Of a stretch of DNA of 64,000 nucleotides, positions 1 through 11,981 are shown in pieces. Location: assembly GCF_000003195.3 (NCBI RefSeq), contig NC_012870.2, forward strand, positions 37,230,377-37,294,376. Reading direction: 5' to 3'. This stretch comes from Sorghum bicolor. Lineage: Eukaryota; Streptophyta; Magnoliopsida; Poales; Poaceae. Under the pieces are notes generated by a model. That model was given only the letters and a program-made list of their open reading frames with translations, did not search any database and was not told the DNA's origin. Each line of letters starts with the position of its first letter. Positions within the stretch are counted from its first letter, which is position 1. A program made the position numbers and the translations under genes.

Positions 1-1900
1 GCTGTGGTCCAGACAAGGTTTTGCTAGCGTAGGATATGGCATAATGCTTTTTATTCTTGGTTTGTCCTAAAACGGCACCAACCGCAAAATCGCTAGCATC
101 ACACATGATCTCAAAAGGAAGATTCCAATCAGGTGGTTGGATTATCAGGGCTAAGATGAGTGCTTTCTTAAGAGTTTGAAAAGATTCATGACACACATCA
201 CTAAAGATGAAAGGTGCATCCTTAGCTAGGAGACTAGTTAAGGGTCTAGCAATTTGAGAGAAGTTCTTGATAAAGCGTCTTTAGAACCCTGCATGTCCCA
301 AAAAGCTACGGATTCCTTTCACATTCGTGGGAGGTGGAAGTTTCTCAATAACTTCAATCTTTGCTTTGTCCACCTCTATACCACGTTCGGACAATTTATG
401 TCCTAGCACTATTCCTTCCTGAACCATAAAATGGCATTTCTCCCAGTTCAGGATTAAGTGCTTTTCTTCACATCGCTGCAAGACTCTATCTAAATTCTCC
501 AAACAATGATCAAAGGTTTTGCCATAGACGGTAAAATCATCCATCAAAACCTCCAAGATCTTCTCGATCATGTCTGAGAAAATAGACATCATGCACTGTT
601 GGAAAGAAGCTGGAGCATTGCACAATCCGAACGACATTCGTCGGTATGCATAAGTTCCATACGGGCATGTAAAGGTAGTCTTTTCTTGGTCATCTGGGTG
701 GATTGGGATTTGGTGATATCCAGAATAACCATCAAGGAAACAAAAGAAAGAGTGGTTTGCAAGCCGTTCCAACATTTCATCAATGAAGGGTAACGGAAAG
801 TGATCTTTCTTTGTAGCCTTGTTAAATTTTCGATAGTCAATACACATACGCCACCCAGTGACAATTCGTTGAGGGATGAGTTCATTTTTCTCATTCCTAA
901 CAACCGTCATTCCTCCTTTCTTTGGCACTACTTGGACAGGGCTAACCCACTCACTATGTGGCACAGGATAAATAATCCCAGCACGGTAGAGTTTGAGGAC
1001 CACTTTCTTAACAACCTCTCGCTTAGCATTGTTAAGTCTCCGTTGAGGTTCCCTAGAAGGTGTAGAATTTGGATCAATAGGGATACGATGAGTACAGAGA
1101 ATGGGACTAATGCCCGTGAGATCTTCGAGAGAGTAGCCAAATGCTAACTATGCCTTTCAAGAACAGTGACAAGTTGTTGTGTTCATAATCGGAAAGCTTG
1201 TCACTGATAATTACTGGAGTTTTTGGGTTGTTGTGCAAAAAGACATATCTAAGGCCAGAAGGAAGAGGTTTTAACTCTATCGAAGGAGGTGTAGGTTGTT
1301 CATTTTTGTCTAGCTCAACGGGTTCTACCAACTCTTCTTCTTCTGGAACAAAGTGTTCATGATTAAAGAATGGTTGGGCCATCTCCTCTTGAGTCACCAT
1401 TAAGATCTCCTCAATAGGATCTGGTTCAAGTTTGGGTTCCACTATCATGTTAATTGATCTAGCAAGAGGAACAACAATAGTGGAATTCCCAACCTTGAAG
1501 TCTAAATGACCTCGTTGTGGTTGTTCTTGTAGAAGTTTCATGATTGGTCTGCTAATCAAGAGAGGAATGTCCAGTATGTCAAAAATGTGAAAATCTAGAC
1601 ATATTCCAGAGTTCTTGATTCTAACAGGAATTGCCCGTAATACCCCATGGCTTTCTAGAATTAATCCATATGGACTTTGTAAATGTTTTTGAGATGGGGT
1701 TATGGACTCGTTGGGATAAAGAGTGTCAGCTATCTCCTTGGAAATAACATTTATCCCAACATATGGATTGTAGTGGACCTTCCTAGGGGACCCTCTAATT
1801 TGGCACAGAAGAATGGTTGAAGGAGTTATGATTCGAGCTACCTCAAGAGACAGCTCTGCTTCTGTTAGCCATTCATAACTCAGAATAGCCGAAAGGCTTT
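1..1900 (-). pseudogene. Z0 pol fragment: protease-like, reverse transcriptase, start of RNase H
   Basis: Remnant of a Gypsy polyprotein. The reverse transcriptase is open from about 1145 to a TAA at 281-283. It contains FLDGYSGYHQI, FGLCNAPASFQ and the catalytic box LMDDFTVYG, all typical of Athila RT. Reading continues in the same frame to base 1 with RNase H motifs (CDASDFAVGAVLGQ), so the TAA is a single nonsense change at a usual Tyr codon before a conserved RRF motif. Upstream, a different frame (1107-1559 and up to about 1900) carries the protease/RT connector, including an acidic stretch, so a frameshift lies near 1150. Integrase would lie left of the window. The copy cannot make an intact polyprotein. 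Confidence 0.85.
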
Positions 1901-1914
1901 TGATGTGTTCTATG

Positions 1915-3010
1915 TCAACAGATTATACTCTTAGAATGGATTGTGGTCCCTGCTAGAGGTCGTGTTTGGATAGGAAAATTCGAGGTGTTTCCATAATCTT
2001 CAAAAAGATCTTCCTCGAATTCAAAGGGATGCTCTAAAGGTGGTGGTTCATCATCCCTTAGTTGGTTTTGCATTCCCTTATCCGGAGGTCTCTCTACAAC
2101 CAAAGTAATGGATGGGTCAGGTGGAATTTCTATCTCGGTTGCAAGTTCCTCATCTTTTGGTTTAGGATCAGGCTCGACTTCTTTTTCATCTTTAGGAAAC
2201 TCATCATAAATACCTGTGTAAGGGGTATTTTCAACGATTCTGTCTAGGATAGGGGTATTTTCAAGGATTTACCTCGACATTGCTTCAGGAGGCTCATTCG
2301 TACACAAACTCATCATAAACTTTTTCGGATTCTCTCCCCTCTTCTGTGAGTTTGTGTACGAATGAGCCTCTTGAAGCAATGTCGAGGTGAAGAGCAGCTT
2401 CCTTATTTAGACCACGATAAAAAGTGGTAGTACAGTACATGGTCAGGCAGGGAAAGGTTTGGACCGGAATTGGTAAGGCTTGTGAACCTAGCCCAAGCTG
2501 CTCCTAAAGTTTCCTTCTCTCTTTGTTTGAATGTAAGAATTTCAATTCTAAGGTCAGCAATCCGAAAAAGTGGGAAGAAAGCGAGACAAAAGTTGTCTTG
2601 AAGTTCATCCCAATTTCCATTAACGACTCCTACAGAATGAGCATACCACTTTTTTGCTCTTCCCAAAAGGGAGAACGGAAACAATTTCCATTTAAGGGTT
2701 TCTTGTGTCATGCCGGAAATAGATCGGCAAGAGCACAACTGCTCGAATTCTCTAAGGTGGGTGTATGGATCTTCATCTACTTGCCCAGAGAAGGGTTGCT
2801 CCTAAATCATGGCTATTAGATCAGGGCTGAGGTCGTAGCCATCTGTAAGAATTAGATGTGATGATGTTGGTGGCTCTAATAACTCGCCCTTTGGAGCAAA
2901 GAATTTATAGATAGGAGTGAAATCCATGTGGTGTGCTGAAAATGGTAAGGTGAGTGTGGTAAAAAGGAAAAGGAAAATGATACACGGACGACTTAGTTCG
3001 AAACTAGCAC
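1915..3010 (-). pseudogene. Z0 gag, degenerate
   Basis: Remnant of a Gypsy capsid gene. The best-preserved part (2403-2738) contains LFPFSLLGRAKKWY, a hallmark of retrotransposon Gag (retrotrans_gag family), followed by WDELQDNFCLAFFP. A second piece at 2802-3065 precedes it and a Pro-rich piece (1915-2103) follows. The frame is broken several times, notably at 2271-2388, where part of the coding sequence has been duplicated in inverted orientation. It differs clearly from the Gag encoded by Z1, although the two elements share LTR termini. No CCHC knuckle was recognised here. Confidence 0.7.
2271..2388. repeat. Near-perfect inverted repeat (42-nt arms) inside Z0 gag
   Basis: Arms at 2271-2312 and 2347-2388 are reverse complements with one mismatch (G/A), separated by a 34-nt spacer. 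One arm fits the gag reading frame; the other introduces stops. This looks like a local templated inverted duplication rather than a transposon terminus. It would fold into a strong hairpin in either transcript. Immediately left (2221-2267), a short direct repeat around AGGGGTATTTTCAA is also present. Confidence 0.9.
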
Positions 3011-3019
3011 AGCTACCGT

Positions 3020-3037
3020 TCCCCAGCAACGGCGCCA
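3020..3037 (-). other. Z0 primer-binding site (tRNA-Asp type)
   Basis: Read on the minus strand the site begins TGGCGCCGTTGCTGGGGA, matching the 3' end of plant tRNA-Asp, the primer typical of Athila elements. It has one difference from the Z1 site, TGCTG for TGCCG. It lies 7 nt inside the LTR end at 3045. Confidence 0.85.
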
Positions 3038-3044
3038 GAAAGCT

Positions 3045-4306
3045 TGTTGGGTATTTTAAACGCAAACAGAAAAATCCGCAAGCGCACGGATACCGATGTA
3101 GCTTTCACCCAGGAGTATTCCAGAGTATCGATTTTCCACAGAGAACATGAGTGTACTAATTAAGATCCAAGGTCGCCCAAGGATGACTATATAATTATTT
3201 TTGGTGGGAAGAGTGGAAGTTTCCTGAGAGTTCTCTAATCGATCTAAGAATCAAGAATTACTTCAAGATTATCTATTTCGGGACATCAGAGCACTAACCA
3301 CAGAAAGAGATGAGAAGGGGGCTAGGAAGGTCTGACTACGGTCCTACAAACACCGATCCGAACGAGGTGGAATACGTTGACCGTTAGGGCCGTCACTACC
3401 CTAAGGCTACCACAACAATCCGCAGGATTGGGTGCAATTCTAGGTAATTGCAAGACTAAACACCACGTCTAATCTATTAATTACTACTCTAATGTTACAA
3501 AGATTAGAGCACTTGATGCAAGTGGGAATCCAATAAATAACTTGAATGTAAATAAAAGTAATTAAAGAACTCAGGAATTATGAATTGAAGAACCTGGAAA
3601 ACGATGAAGAACGAACCAGTTGCTGCAAAAGTACAATGTTGAGGAAGATCTGATAGATCCGGCTCCTCCTCCTCCGCTCTCCTCTTCTCTCTCCCTATTT
3701 TCTAGATTACAACTAGAACTAACTAGAACTAGAACTAGATGAACTAGAACTAGAACTAGATGAACTAGTGGTAGAACTAGAAGAACTAGAGGGATCCTCT
3801 CTACTTGGATAAAGAATTGAAACCCTAACTTTGATTCTGTAGAAGAGGTATGATCTCCAGGGGCCAGGGGGCCTTGCTTATATAGTCTTTTCAGATGAAT
3901 CTGGGCCGTCGGATCAAACCGACATTGATCGTGTGGTTTTCCTTGAAGTATTAGGTCGGTGGACCATGATCCCCGAGCTTCGCCCTGATTGGTCCAGGGG
4001 GGAGGGCGGGCGCCCAGTTAGGGAGGGCGGGCGCCCAGTGCCCGGCCCCGTCACGTCTCCCGTTCGCTCCCGTGTCTTCTGGACTCTTCTAAATGGTAGA
4101 TAATTGCGCGTCAAGTTAATATGCCATCATTAACCTGATATGTGGACCTCTTTTCCGTATTTCCTGATAACACCCTGCAGAAATAGACAAACACCAAAAC
4201 TCGTGGAATTCTGTCAGATAAAACCCTAAGTCTAGGTGTTTGTTGGATTTGGATCCTTTTCCATGATTAGTTGATGGTTAAATGTGAGCATTAAGGACCG
4301 TCAACA
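3045..4306 (-). repeat. Z0 5' LTR
   Basis: A 1262-bp LTR that on the minus strand starts TGTTGACGGTCC and ends AATACCCAACA. Its start, and the stretch around ATTCCACGAGTTTTGGTG, are nearly identical to the LTRs of Z1 and Z3. A TATATAAG-type promoter box lies on the minus strand near 3880-3887. It also contains an AACTAG-based minisatellite at 3708-3792. Confidence 0.88.
3708..3792. repeat. AACTAG minisatellite in the Z0 LTR
   Basis: About a dozen imperfect tandem copies of AACTAG/AACTAGA, with GAACTAGAT variants. The array is absent as such from the aligned region of the Z1 LTR, so it looks like an expansion within this copy or subfamily. Confidence 0.85.
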
Positions 4307-5613
4307 CCCCTCACAAGTCACTTGGTGAGGCTCGAAACAATCTCCAATCACGAGCTCAACACCACCGCTACTCCAAGACGTCTAGGGCGTCAGGAAACAC
4401 CCAAGAGTAACAAGAAATCCGCAGCAAACTCAAGAATCAAGTGCCACTAAATGCAACTCTCAAAGCAATGCACTTGAATCTCACTCAATCTCACTAGGAT
4501 GAGCAATCAAGCAAGGAGATGAGTGGAGGGAGTGTTCTCTAGCTCAATGTATGCCTCAAGTAATCAAATGTGCAAGCTGGAACTTCCCAAAGCCAGCCAC
4601 CCTCAATTTATAAGCTCCTCAGAGAAACAAGCCGTTGGCCACTTTCACTGGGCTGAAATCGGGGGCACCGGACGCTACTAAGTGGTCACCGGACGCTTGA
4701 CCCCCAGCGTCCGGTGCTCAGGAGAAGGCCACGTGTGCTTCAGGAAGTTCGCGTGTCAGATTCTAACGGTCACCTGCGCACCACCGGACGCTCTACAAGT
4801 CCACACCGGACATGTCCGGTGCTCACCGGACTCATGCGCAGAGAGTTCCGCAAACCGCAGGGTCACTGGACGCTAAGCACCGGTAGCGTCCGGTGCTCAC
4901 CGGACCCATGCGCAGAGATGGTCGCAAAACGCCCTCACACCAGACACTAACCACCGGACGCACTCAGAGAGCGTCCGGTGCTCCACCCTAGCAGGGTCAA
5001 GCACACCGGACTCTGAGGCCAGCGTCCGGTGCCTCAGCACTTAGCGTCCGGTGAGTGTTTCTCAGTGAGAAAACACTCCCGCGACTTCACCAAATTTCCC
5101 ACCAGCGCAATAGAAAATATACACTTAATTTTCTCAAAAGCGCCGAATCCCGCCAAGCTTGCAAATGTGCTAACACCAACAAGTGTCCACCACCAAAGTG
5201 CATGTGTGTTAGCTTTTCCCAAACAATTTCACCAAAGGAGTTAAGTTAACACTTTACTAGATCCTAATGCATAAGGTCAAGATGTATACCTAGTAGCACT
5301 TGATTCGAGAGATGACCGTGATTTCCCCTCTTGATAGTCGGCTATCTATCCTAAACCCGGTCAATCACTTCTCTACTCATCTTAGACCGGCAAAAGTAAA
5401 ACCCTATGTTTATACCTTTGCCTTGATAACTTTGCTCCTCGTCTATCATCATGATCTCCACATCATGCTTCATCTCTTTGTAATCATGTGGCCACCTTTC
5501 CATGCCACCATGCACCTTCATCACATGTGTTGCTATGCCTAACTCAAATCACTTAAACACAAGGCATTAGCAACTTGGTGTCATTAATTACCAAAACCAA
5601 ACTTGGGCTTTCA
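4307..5613 (-). repeat. C1 3' LTR, truncated by Z0
   Basis: Matches the right LTR from about 12567 to 13901, ending in the same GGGCTTTCA. Bases equivalent to 11996-12566 lie beyond Z0, outside the window. A TATA box (minus strand) is at 4606-4612. Compared with the right LTR it has an indel near 5145-5165 (right LTR 13412-13450). Confidence 0.9.
4666..5053. repeat. CACCGGACGC / GCGTCCGGTG motif array, C1 left LTR
   Basis: About sixteen copies of a 10-nt word in both orientations, many slightly decayed (CACCAGACAC, CACTGGACGC), with 10-40 nt spacing. In element orientation the array lies just upstream of the TATA box at 4606-4612, in the U3 region. Confidence 0.85.
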
Positions 5614-5628
5614 ATCTCCCCCTTTTTG
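5614..5628 (-). other. C1 polypurine tract
   Basis: On the minus strand an AAAAAGGGGGAGATT-type purine run immediately precedes the 3' LTR start (TGAAAGCCC). This is the usual priming site for plus-strand DNA synthesis. Confidence 0.85.
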
Positions 5629-6745
5629 GTAATTGATGACAACCATCACAAAGATATGAAATGAAATCATAATGAACTTGAATTACTTGTCCAAAGCATT
5701 TTAATCAAGAGACAAGGTTGGACAAGCATTTCAATTTCGGTTTTGGTAGTACTAGCTCCCCCTACATATGTGCTTCCATGAGTTTGGTTCAAGTTTGCAC
5801 ATATGCATGAATTGGAATTTTGGGAGATTTATTACTACCAAAATGATGCTAAGGTATATAGAATGGACCTTTGAAACGTGATACCAATCGGAGTTGCCAA
5901 TATACCATCCTTAGCACCAATGTAGCTAGACATACATCAAAAACTCAAGATACCTCGTGAGATCACATTATATGTCTAGATACCACATGAAAATAAAACT
6001 CTATGCTAGAATTCAAAGCATCATTCAAGTTCTATTTCTAGCAAACATCAATCAAACAAGAGTAGTATATTTAAACTTACAATGCAACACCTCATTATGT
6101 TAGTGCACATACAAATGCAACAAATGGTTCATGAGCTTGCTCCCCATATTTGTGTGCTCAAGTTTTGATTTATCCATTTCAATTTTCAAAAGATATGTCT
6201 CCCCCTTAAGCACTTTTCTCCCCCTTAATGACTTTATCTTTGTTTCTCTCCCCCTTTGTCATCAATGACCACAAAGGTTCAAATTTTAGTGAGAATTAAG
6301 TCAATCAATGTGAGGGTCAAATTATGGTTCAATCTAGATCACTTGCCTAAAACATGTAATTCAGTTTGATCCAAGGACAAGATTTTTCACACCTCATGAA
6401 GTATAAAGGGTTATCTTGACCATGTTGAATTACACATCATAAGCCCATATTCTAGATTCAACACTAGGCTTACAAGCTCACAAATATGTCATATGCTACC
6501 ACTAGATCAATTAATCATAGAAACAATAGTGGTACCATACATACATCAAATTCTTTTGATTTACATGAATGAGCTTACTGTCATGCAAATATGTCTAAAT
6601 GTTCTAATCATGTCCTTAGCAAAGTATGAATGCTATGTCAACCAACTTTACCTTGCTTTGTTGGAGGAGAGACATGTCATATATAAATGTGGGGGTGCAC
6701 TCATCTCAAGTTGGAGAAGTCAAGTATGTTCAATTCATTTCTCAA
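5629..6745 (-). other. C1 3' non-coding region
   Basis: A 1.1-kb AT-rich stretch between the end of pol and the polypurine tract. It has repeated 'ctccccct' runs but no ORF with a recognisable domain on either strand. Some SIRE-type elements carry an env-like ORF at this position. None is seen here. Confidence 0.75.
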
Positions 6746-9700
6746 CTAGCAAAATCTCTTCTCATCAAGTGGCTTTGTGAAGATGTCGGCTAGTTGATCT
6801 TCAGTGCCAATGCTTACAATACTAATATCACCCTTTTGTTGATGGTCCCTTATGAAATGGTGCCTTATGTCAATGTGCTTGGTTCTTGAATGTTGAACCG
6901 GATTTTGTGTCATCTTGATTGCACTCTCATTGTCACATAGCAAAGGCACATTCTTGAATTTGATTCCAAAGTCATTCAAGGTAGCTTTCATCCAAAGCAA
7001 TTGTGCACAACAACTACCGGCACTAATGTATTCGGCCTCGACGGTTGATAGTGCAACACTATTTTGTTTCTTTGATGACCACGAAACTAGAGACCTTCCT
7101 AGCAATTGACAAGTGCCACTTGTGCTCATTCTATCAATCTTGCATCCACCATAGTCGGAGTCCGAATATCCAATCAACTCAAAGTTAGACCCCTTGGGAT
7201 ACCATAATCCAACATCATGAGTGCCCTTTAGATACCTCAATATTATTTTGGTTGCCTTCAAGTGACTCTCTCTAGGTGAAGCTTGGTATCTTGCACACTT
7301 GCACACACTAAACATTACATCCGGCCTTGATGCGGTGACATAGAGCAAACTTCGAATCATAGATCGGTATAGCTTTTGATCTACCATGTTGCCACTTGCA
7401 TCACTACCTAATTGATCATTTATGCCCATAGGTGTGCTCAGTGGTTTAGCTTCTTGCAACCCAAACTTCTTGATCATGTCCTTGATGTACTTTCCTTGAC
7501 TTACAAAAGTGCCACTCTTCATTTGCTTGATTTGAAGTCCAAGGAAGTAACTAAGCTCTCCAATCATGGACATCTCAAACTCATTTGCCATCATTTTTCC
7601 AAACTCTTCACAAAAGTCTTGATTGGTTGATCCAAAAATGATATCATCAACATAGATTTGCAACACAAACAAGTCATTGCCTAGCTTCTTGGTGAAGAGA
7701 GTAGTGTCAACCTTTCCCATCTTGAACCCTTTAGAGAGAAGGAAATCTCTCAATCTCTCATATCATGCTCTAGATGCTTGCTTCAAACCATAAAATGCCT
7801 TCTTGAGCTTGTAGACATGGTTGGGTTTCTTGTCATCTTCAAAACCGGGAGGTTGTTCAACATAAACCAACTCATTGATGTATCCATTGAGAAATGCACT
7901 CTTCACATCCATTTGATAGAGCTTGATGTTGTGGGCACAAGCATAGGCTAATAATATTGTAATTGCCTCCAATCTTGCAACCGGTGCATATGTTTCTCCA
8001 AAGTCAAGACCTTCAACTTGAGTGTAGCCTTTTGCTACTAGTCTTGCTTTGTTTCTCACAACTACACCATCTTGATCTTGCTTGTTTCTAAAGACCAACT
8101 TGGTACCAATCACATTGTAGTTCTTTGGCCCCTCAACAAGCTCCCACACTTGATTTCTTGTGAAGTTGTTCAATTCTTCATGCATGGCATTTACCCAATC
8201 GGAATCTTTCAATGCATCTTCTATTTTCTTTGGTTCTTCAAATGAGACAAATGAGTAGTGCTCACAAAAGGATGCTAGCCTTGATCTTGTTTGTACACCA
8301 CTTTGAATACCTCCAATGACTTGATCCAATGGATGATCCCTTGCTATGCTAGTAGGTTGGAGTATTGGGAGTTGATTGCTTCCACTAGCTTGATTTTGAT
8401 CTTGATCATCATCATGAGAGCCACTAGTACTTGCTTGATTTGTATCAATTCCCACTTCTTGATTGATCATGTGAATATCATTATCATCATCAACTTGCAT
8501 TGGCCTTATGTCACCAACATCCATGTTCCTCATTGCATTTGCCAATTCATCTCCTCTCACATCATCAAGATTTTGAGCTTCACTTTGAGATCCCTCGGTT
8601 TCATCAAACTCAACATCATGCACTTCTTCTAACGTGCAATTTGTCAAGTTCCAAACTCTATATGCTTTGCTTGTGGTGGAATAACCAAGTAAGAACCCTC
8701 CATCACATTTCTTGTCAAACTTGCTCAATCTAGTGCCTTTCTTGAGAATGTAGCATTTGCAACCAAACACTCTAAAGTATGCAATGTTGGGCTTTCTTCC
8801 ATTCAATAGCTCATATGGTGTCTTCCCAAGCTTCCCATGGCAATAGAGACGGTTGCTACAATAGCAAGCCGTGTTGATTGCTTCACAACAAAATGAATGG
8901 TTAACATTGTATTCACTAAGCATTGATCTAGCCATATCAATCAAGGTTCTATTCTTCCTTTCAACTACACCATTGGATTGAGGAGTGTATGTTGGAGAGA
9001 ATTGATGTCCAATGCCAAGATCATCACACAATTCCTCAATTCTTGTGTTCTTGAATTCACTACCATTCTCACTTCTAATCTTCTTGATAGTGGTTTCAAA
9101 CTCATTTTGCACCCTCTTGACAAAAGACTTGAATAGATCACAAACATCACTCTTGTCATAGAGGAAGAACACCCAAGTGTATCTAGTGTAGTCATCAACT
9201 ATCACAATGCCATACTTGTTGCCACCAATGCTAGTATATGTTGTTGGCCCAAATAAATCCATGTGCAATAGCTCAAATGCCTTTGATGTGCTCATTTCAC
9301 TTTTCTTAGGATGTGCATTTCCAACTTGCTTTCCGGCTTGACAAGCACTACATGGTTTATCCTTCTCAAAGGTGACATCCTTCAAGCCTCTAACTAAGTC
9401 ATGCCTCAATAGTTTGTTCAATTGTTTCATTCCAACATGACCAAGCCTTCTATGCCACAACCAACCCAAACTTGATTTGCTAATTGGGCATGATGTCAAT
9501 TGAGTGTCACTATCATTGAAATCAACCAAGTATAAGCTACCATGCCTAAATCCTTTGAATATTAAGTTTGATCCATCAACACTAACAACCTCAACATCAT
9601 CACTTCCAAAGATGCACTTGAAACCAAGGTCACAAAGTTGTGCAATTGACAAGAGATTGAAATCTAGGCTCTCAACTAGCAACACATTTGATATGCTCAT

Positions 9701-9884
9701 GTCATTTGAGATAGCAATTTTACCAAGCCCCTTGACCTTGCCTTTCTTGTTGTTGTCGAAAGTGATAGAATCAAAGCCACCATTTTGATTTGTATCAATT
9801 GATTTGAACATACAAGACTCCTCGGTCATGTGTTGAGTAAACCCACTATCAAGCACCCAATGCCTTCCTCCAGCTTTGTAATTG
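6746..9884 (-). pseudogene. C1 pol: protease, integrase, RT, RNase H with one nonsense codon
   Basis: The Copia pol runs from the protease box LDSGFTQHM (about 9856) through GAG-pre-integrase, integrase, RT and RNase H to the usual C-terminus (IFTKPLD). The integrase zinc finger is seen in WHRRLGH...CSACQ. In the integrase core, Asp (LLHMDLFGP) and Glu (NGVVERKN) are present, but the second acidic residue reads Glu (IRSENGSEF) where Asp is expected. RT holds [18 protein letters not shown] and [11 protein letters not shown]. RNase H holds SSKKQNSVALSTVEAEY. One TGA at 7763-7765 replaces the usual Trp after QASRA; otherwise the frame is open. It is recently inactivated at most sites, with a probable additional catalytic substitution. 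Confidence 0.92.
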
Positions 9885-9903
9885 ACCTACAAGACAAGAT
9901 CAA
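9885..9903 (-). promoter_or_regulatory. C1 gag-pol junction motif
   Basis: On the minus strand the junction reads TTGATCTTGTCTTGTAGGT. The gag frame stops at the TGA inside it. The pol frame, shifted by +1, is open immediately after the TAG. The pyrimidine-rich TCTTGTCTTGTAG followed by G looks like a 3' splice acceptor. The same geometry recurs in C2 at 58763-58781. Confidence 0.6.
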
Positions 9904-11946
9904 TTCTTTTTAGGTACCCAAACTTGATTGGGTCCTCCAAGGTTAGCAACTAAGCTCTTTGGTACCCAAATGGCTTTCTTCATTGAGCCCATCCATGGTG
10001 CACCAATGAACTTAGCATGAACACCTTTTGTATCCTTGGTAAGCACATAGAAAGAATTAAGCTTAATTGAGGATACATTAGCTTTGGGTTTCTTGTTCAT
10101 GCATTGTTGCTCTAGGTGACCAACTTGCTTGCAAGCTTTGCAATAACGGCCATTGTTCTTCACAAAACTATTCTTGTGAGAGGCAAAGGTGGCCTTGCCT
10201 TTCATGGGGTTATAGCCCAATCCCTCTTTATATAGAGAAGCTCTTTGGCTACCCAAGCACATGAGCAAGCGGTCCTCACCACCATAAGCCTTGGCTAAGG
10301 TGTGATTGAGCTCTTTCACCTCCTTCTTGAGAATTTCATTCTCAAGTTTTAGTGTGGTGTCACAAGTGAAACCATCACTACTATATGAGGATGATGTAGA
10401 TGTGCTACATGAAGGGTTAGTAGAAGCAATAACAATAGGCTTGCAAAGATATCACATGTTAGGCCTATGTTGCAAGTTTTAGCTTTTTCCATTTTAGTTG
10501 GCTCATTTTCGCATTTGTTGACTAGAGAGGAATGAGCTTCTTCAAGCTTAGTGTGAGCCTTTTGAAGCTTCTTATGGTCTTCCTTTAGACTCTCATAAGA
10601 TGCTCTAAGCTCATCAAGTTATTGCTCAAGGGTTTTCTTATCCTTAAGCAAGGCCTTGCACTCCTTTCTAGTTTCTTTATAGTGATGAGTGCAATCTTCT
10701 AGCATAGTGATTAGTTCATCTTTAGTTGGTTCATCATCATCACTATCACTATCATGGTCACTCTCATCATCGGATGATACCTTAGTGGCCTTAGCCATGA
10801 AGCATGATGGAGTGGCGAAGATGGAGCTCTTTCCTTGAGTTGCAATGCTAGCATGCCCCTTCTTCTTATTGCTCTCATCATCACTTGAGGAGTCATCACT
10901 ATCCCAAGTTGCAACATGGGCATCACCCTTCTTGTTTGAGCCTTCCTTCTTTTCTTGCTTCTTCTTTTGCTTCTTTCTTTCCTTCTTGATAGCATCTTCA
11001 TCATCACTATCATAAGGGCACTTGGCGATGAGATGTCATTGCTATGGCATCTAAAGCACCTCATGGAATGGTCATTTTTCTTGGAGGAGCTCTTCCTCCT
11101 TCTTGCCCGATAGCCCTTCTTCTTCATAAACTTGTCAAATCTTTTGATAATAAGAGCCATCTCCTCATCTTCATCGCTATCACAAGAGCTTGTTTCTTCT
11201 TCACTTGATGACTCTATCTTGGTTTTGCCCTTGGATGAGGAGGCCTTGAATGCCACACTTTTCTTCTTCCCATCATCTTTCTTCTCACCATCCTTCTTCT
11301 TCTTCTTGATCAACTCATCCTTCTCATCATCTTCCCTATAAGCATCATCGGTCATCACCTCTTGGAAGTCTTGTTGGGGAGTTGATTCACTAAGTGTTGT
11401 CTTGACTAGCACGGTGATGAATGTGTCAAATCTCTTTGGCAAGCTTCTCAAGAACTTCATTGAGAATTGACTATCCTTCACTTCTTCTCAAAGTGCCTTG
11501 AGCTCATTCACAATAACTTGCAACCGGTGAAACATCTCCGGCACACTTTCATCTTCTTGCATCTTGAAGCTTGATAATTTTTCTTGGAGGATGTATGCTT
11601 CGGCAGTTTTGGTTCCCTTGGTGCCTTCAAATCTTTCTTCTAACTTTGCCCATGCATCACGAGCAATCTCAATGTTCTTGATTTGCTCAAAGGTCTTGTC
11701 ATCAAGAGCTTCATGAAGAGCACTAATTGCAATGTCATTGCATTGAAGCTTCTTTTCTTCAACCGGTGTTGGTGCATTCTCATTTGCAACCTCAAACTTT
11801 GTTACGGTCACCTTCCAAACTTCTCTATTGATTGACTTGAGATGAGCGGTCATCTTGACCTTCCAATAAGCATAATTTGTGCCATCAAAGCAAGGTGCCT
11901 TCTTAGTGTTGTTGATATGCAAACTAATTAAGAGCCATTTCTTCAC
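9900..11946 (-). pseudogene. C1 gag, broken
   Basis: Capsid gene of the Copia element. The N-terminal part (11488-11946) has CFDGTNYAYWKVKMTAHL, the start of the Copia-type Gag domain, followed by WAKLEERFEGT and an RLQVIVNELKAL segment, then a TGA at about 11485-11487. The same frame resumes (EEVKDSQF...) at 10711-11481 with a highly charged Lys/Glu/Ser region and the first half of a zinc knuckle (CFRCHS), after which a frameshift occurs near 11035. The C-terminal part (9900-10319) has CKACKQVGHLEQQC, a second knuckle-like motif, and ends QVWVPKKN at the TGA of the gag-pol junction. Between 10320 and 10710 the translation is coiled-coil-like but frame-broken. Confidence 0.85.
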
Positions 11947-11981
11947 TGTAGGTTGTTAAGCCTCAAATAAACGGTGCCTCG

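Larger units (their letters stand above)
1..4306 (-). mobile_element. Z0: Athila-like Ty3/Gypsy element, 3' part outside the window
   Basis: This is the 5' portion of an element read on the minus strand. In order from 4306 downward it holds the 5' LTR, a tRNA-Asp-type primer site, degenerate gag, a protease-like stretch, reverse transcriptase and the start of RNase H. It ends at 4306 with the complement of TGTTGACGG, directly against sequence that is continuous with the Copia C1 LTR, so Z0 inserted into C1. The other end and its target duplication lie left of base 1. Its LTR closely resembles those of Z1 and Z3, which suggests that Z0-type elements could be the autonomous partner of Z1. Lineage assignment rests on the RT box LMDDFTVYG and the primer site. 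Confidence 0.85.

Noticed and set aside
4682..4950. Plus-strand ORFs across the C1 LTR arrays (also 12944-13330)
   Set aside because: They are translations of the CACCGGACGC array opposite to the element's coding strand, with no domain and with the same reading in both LTRs.
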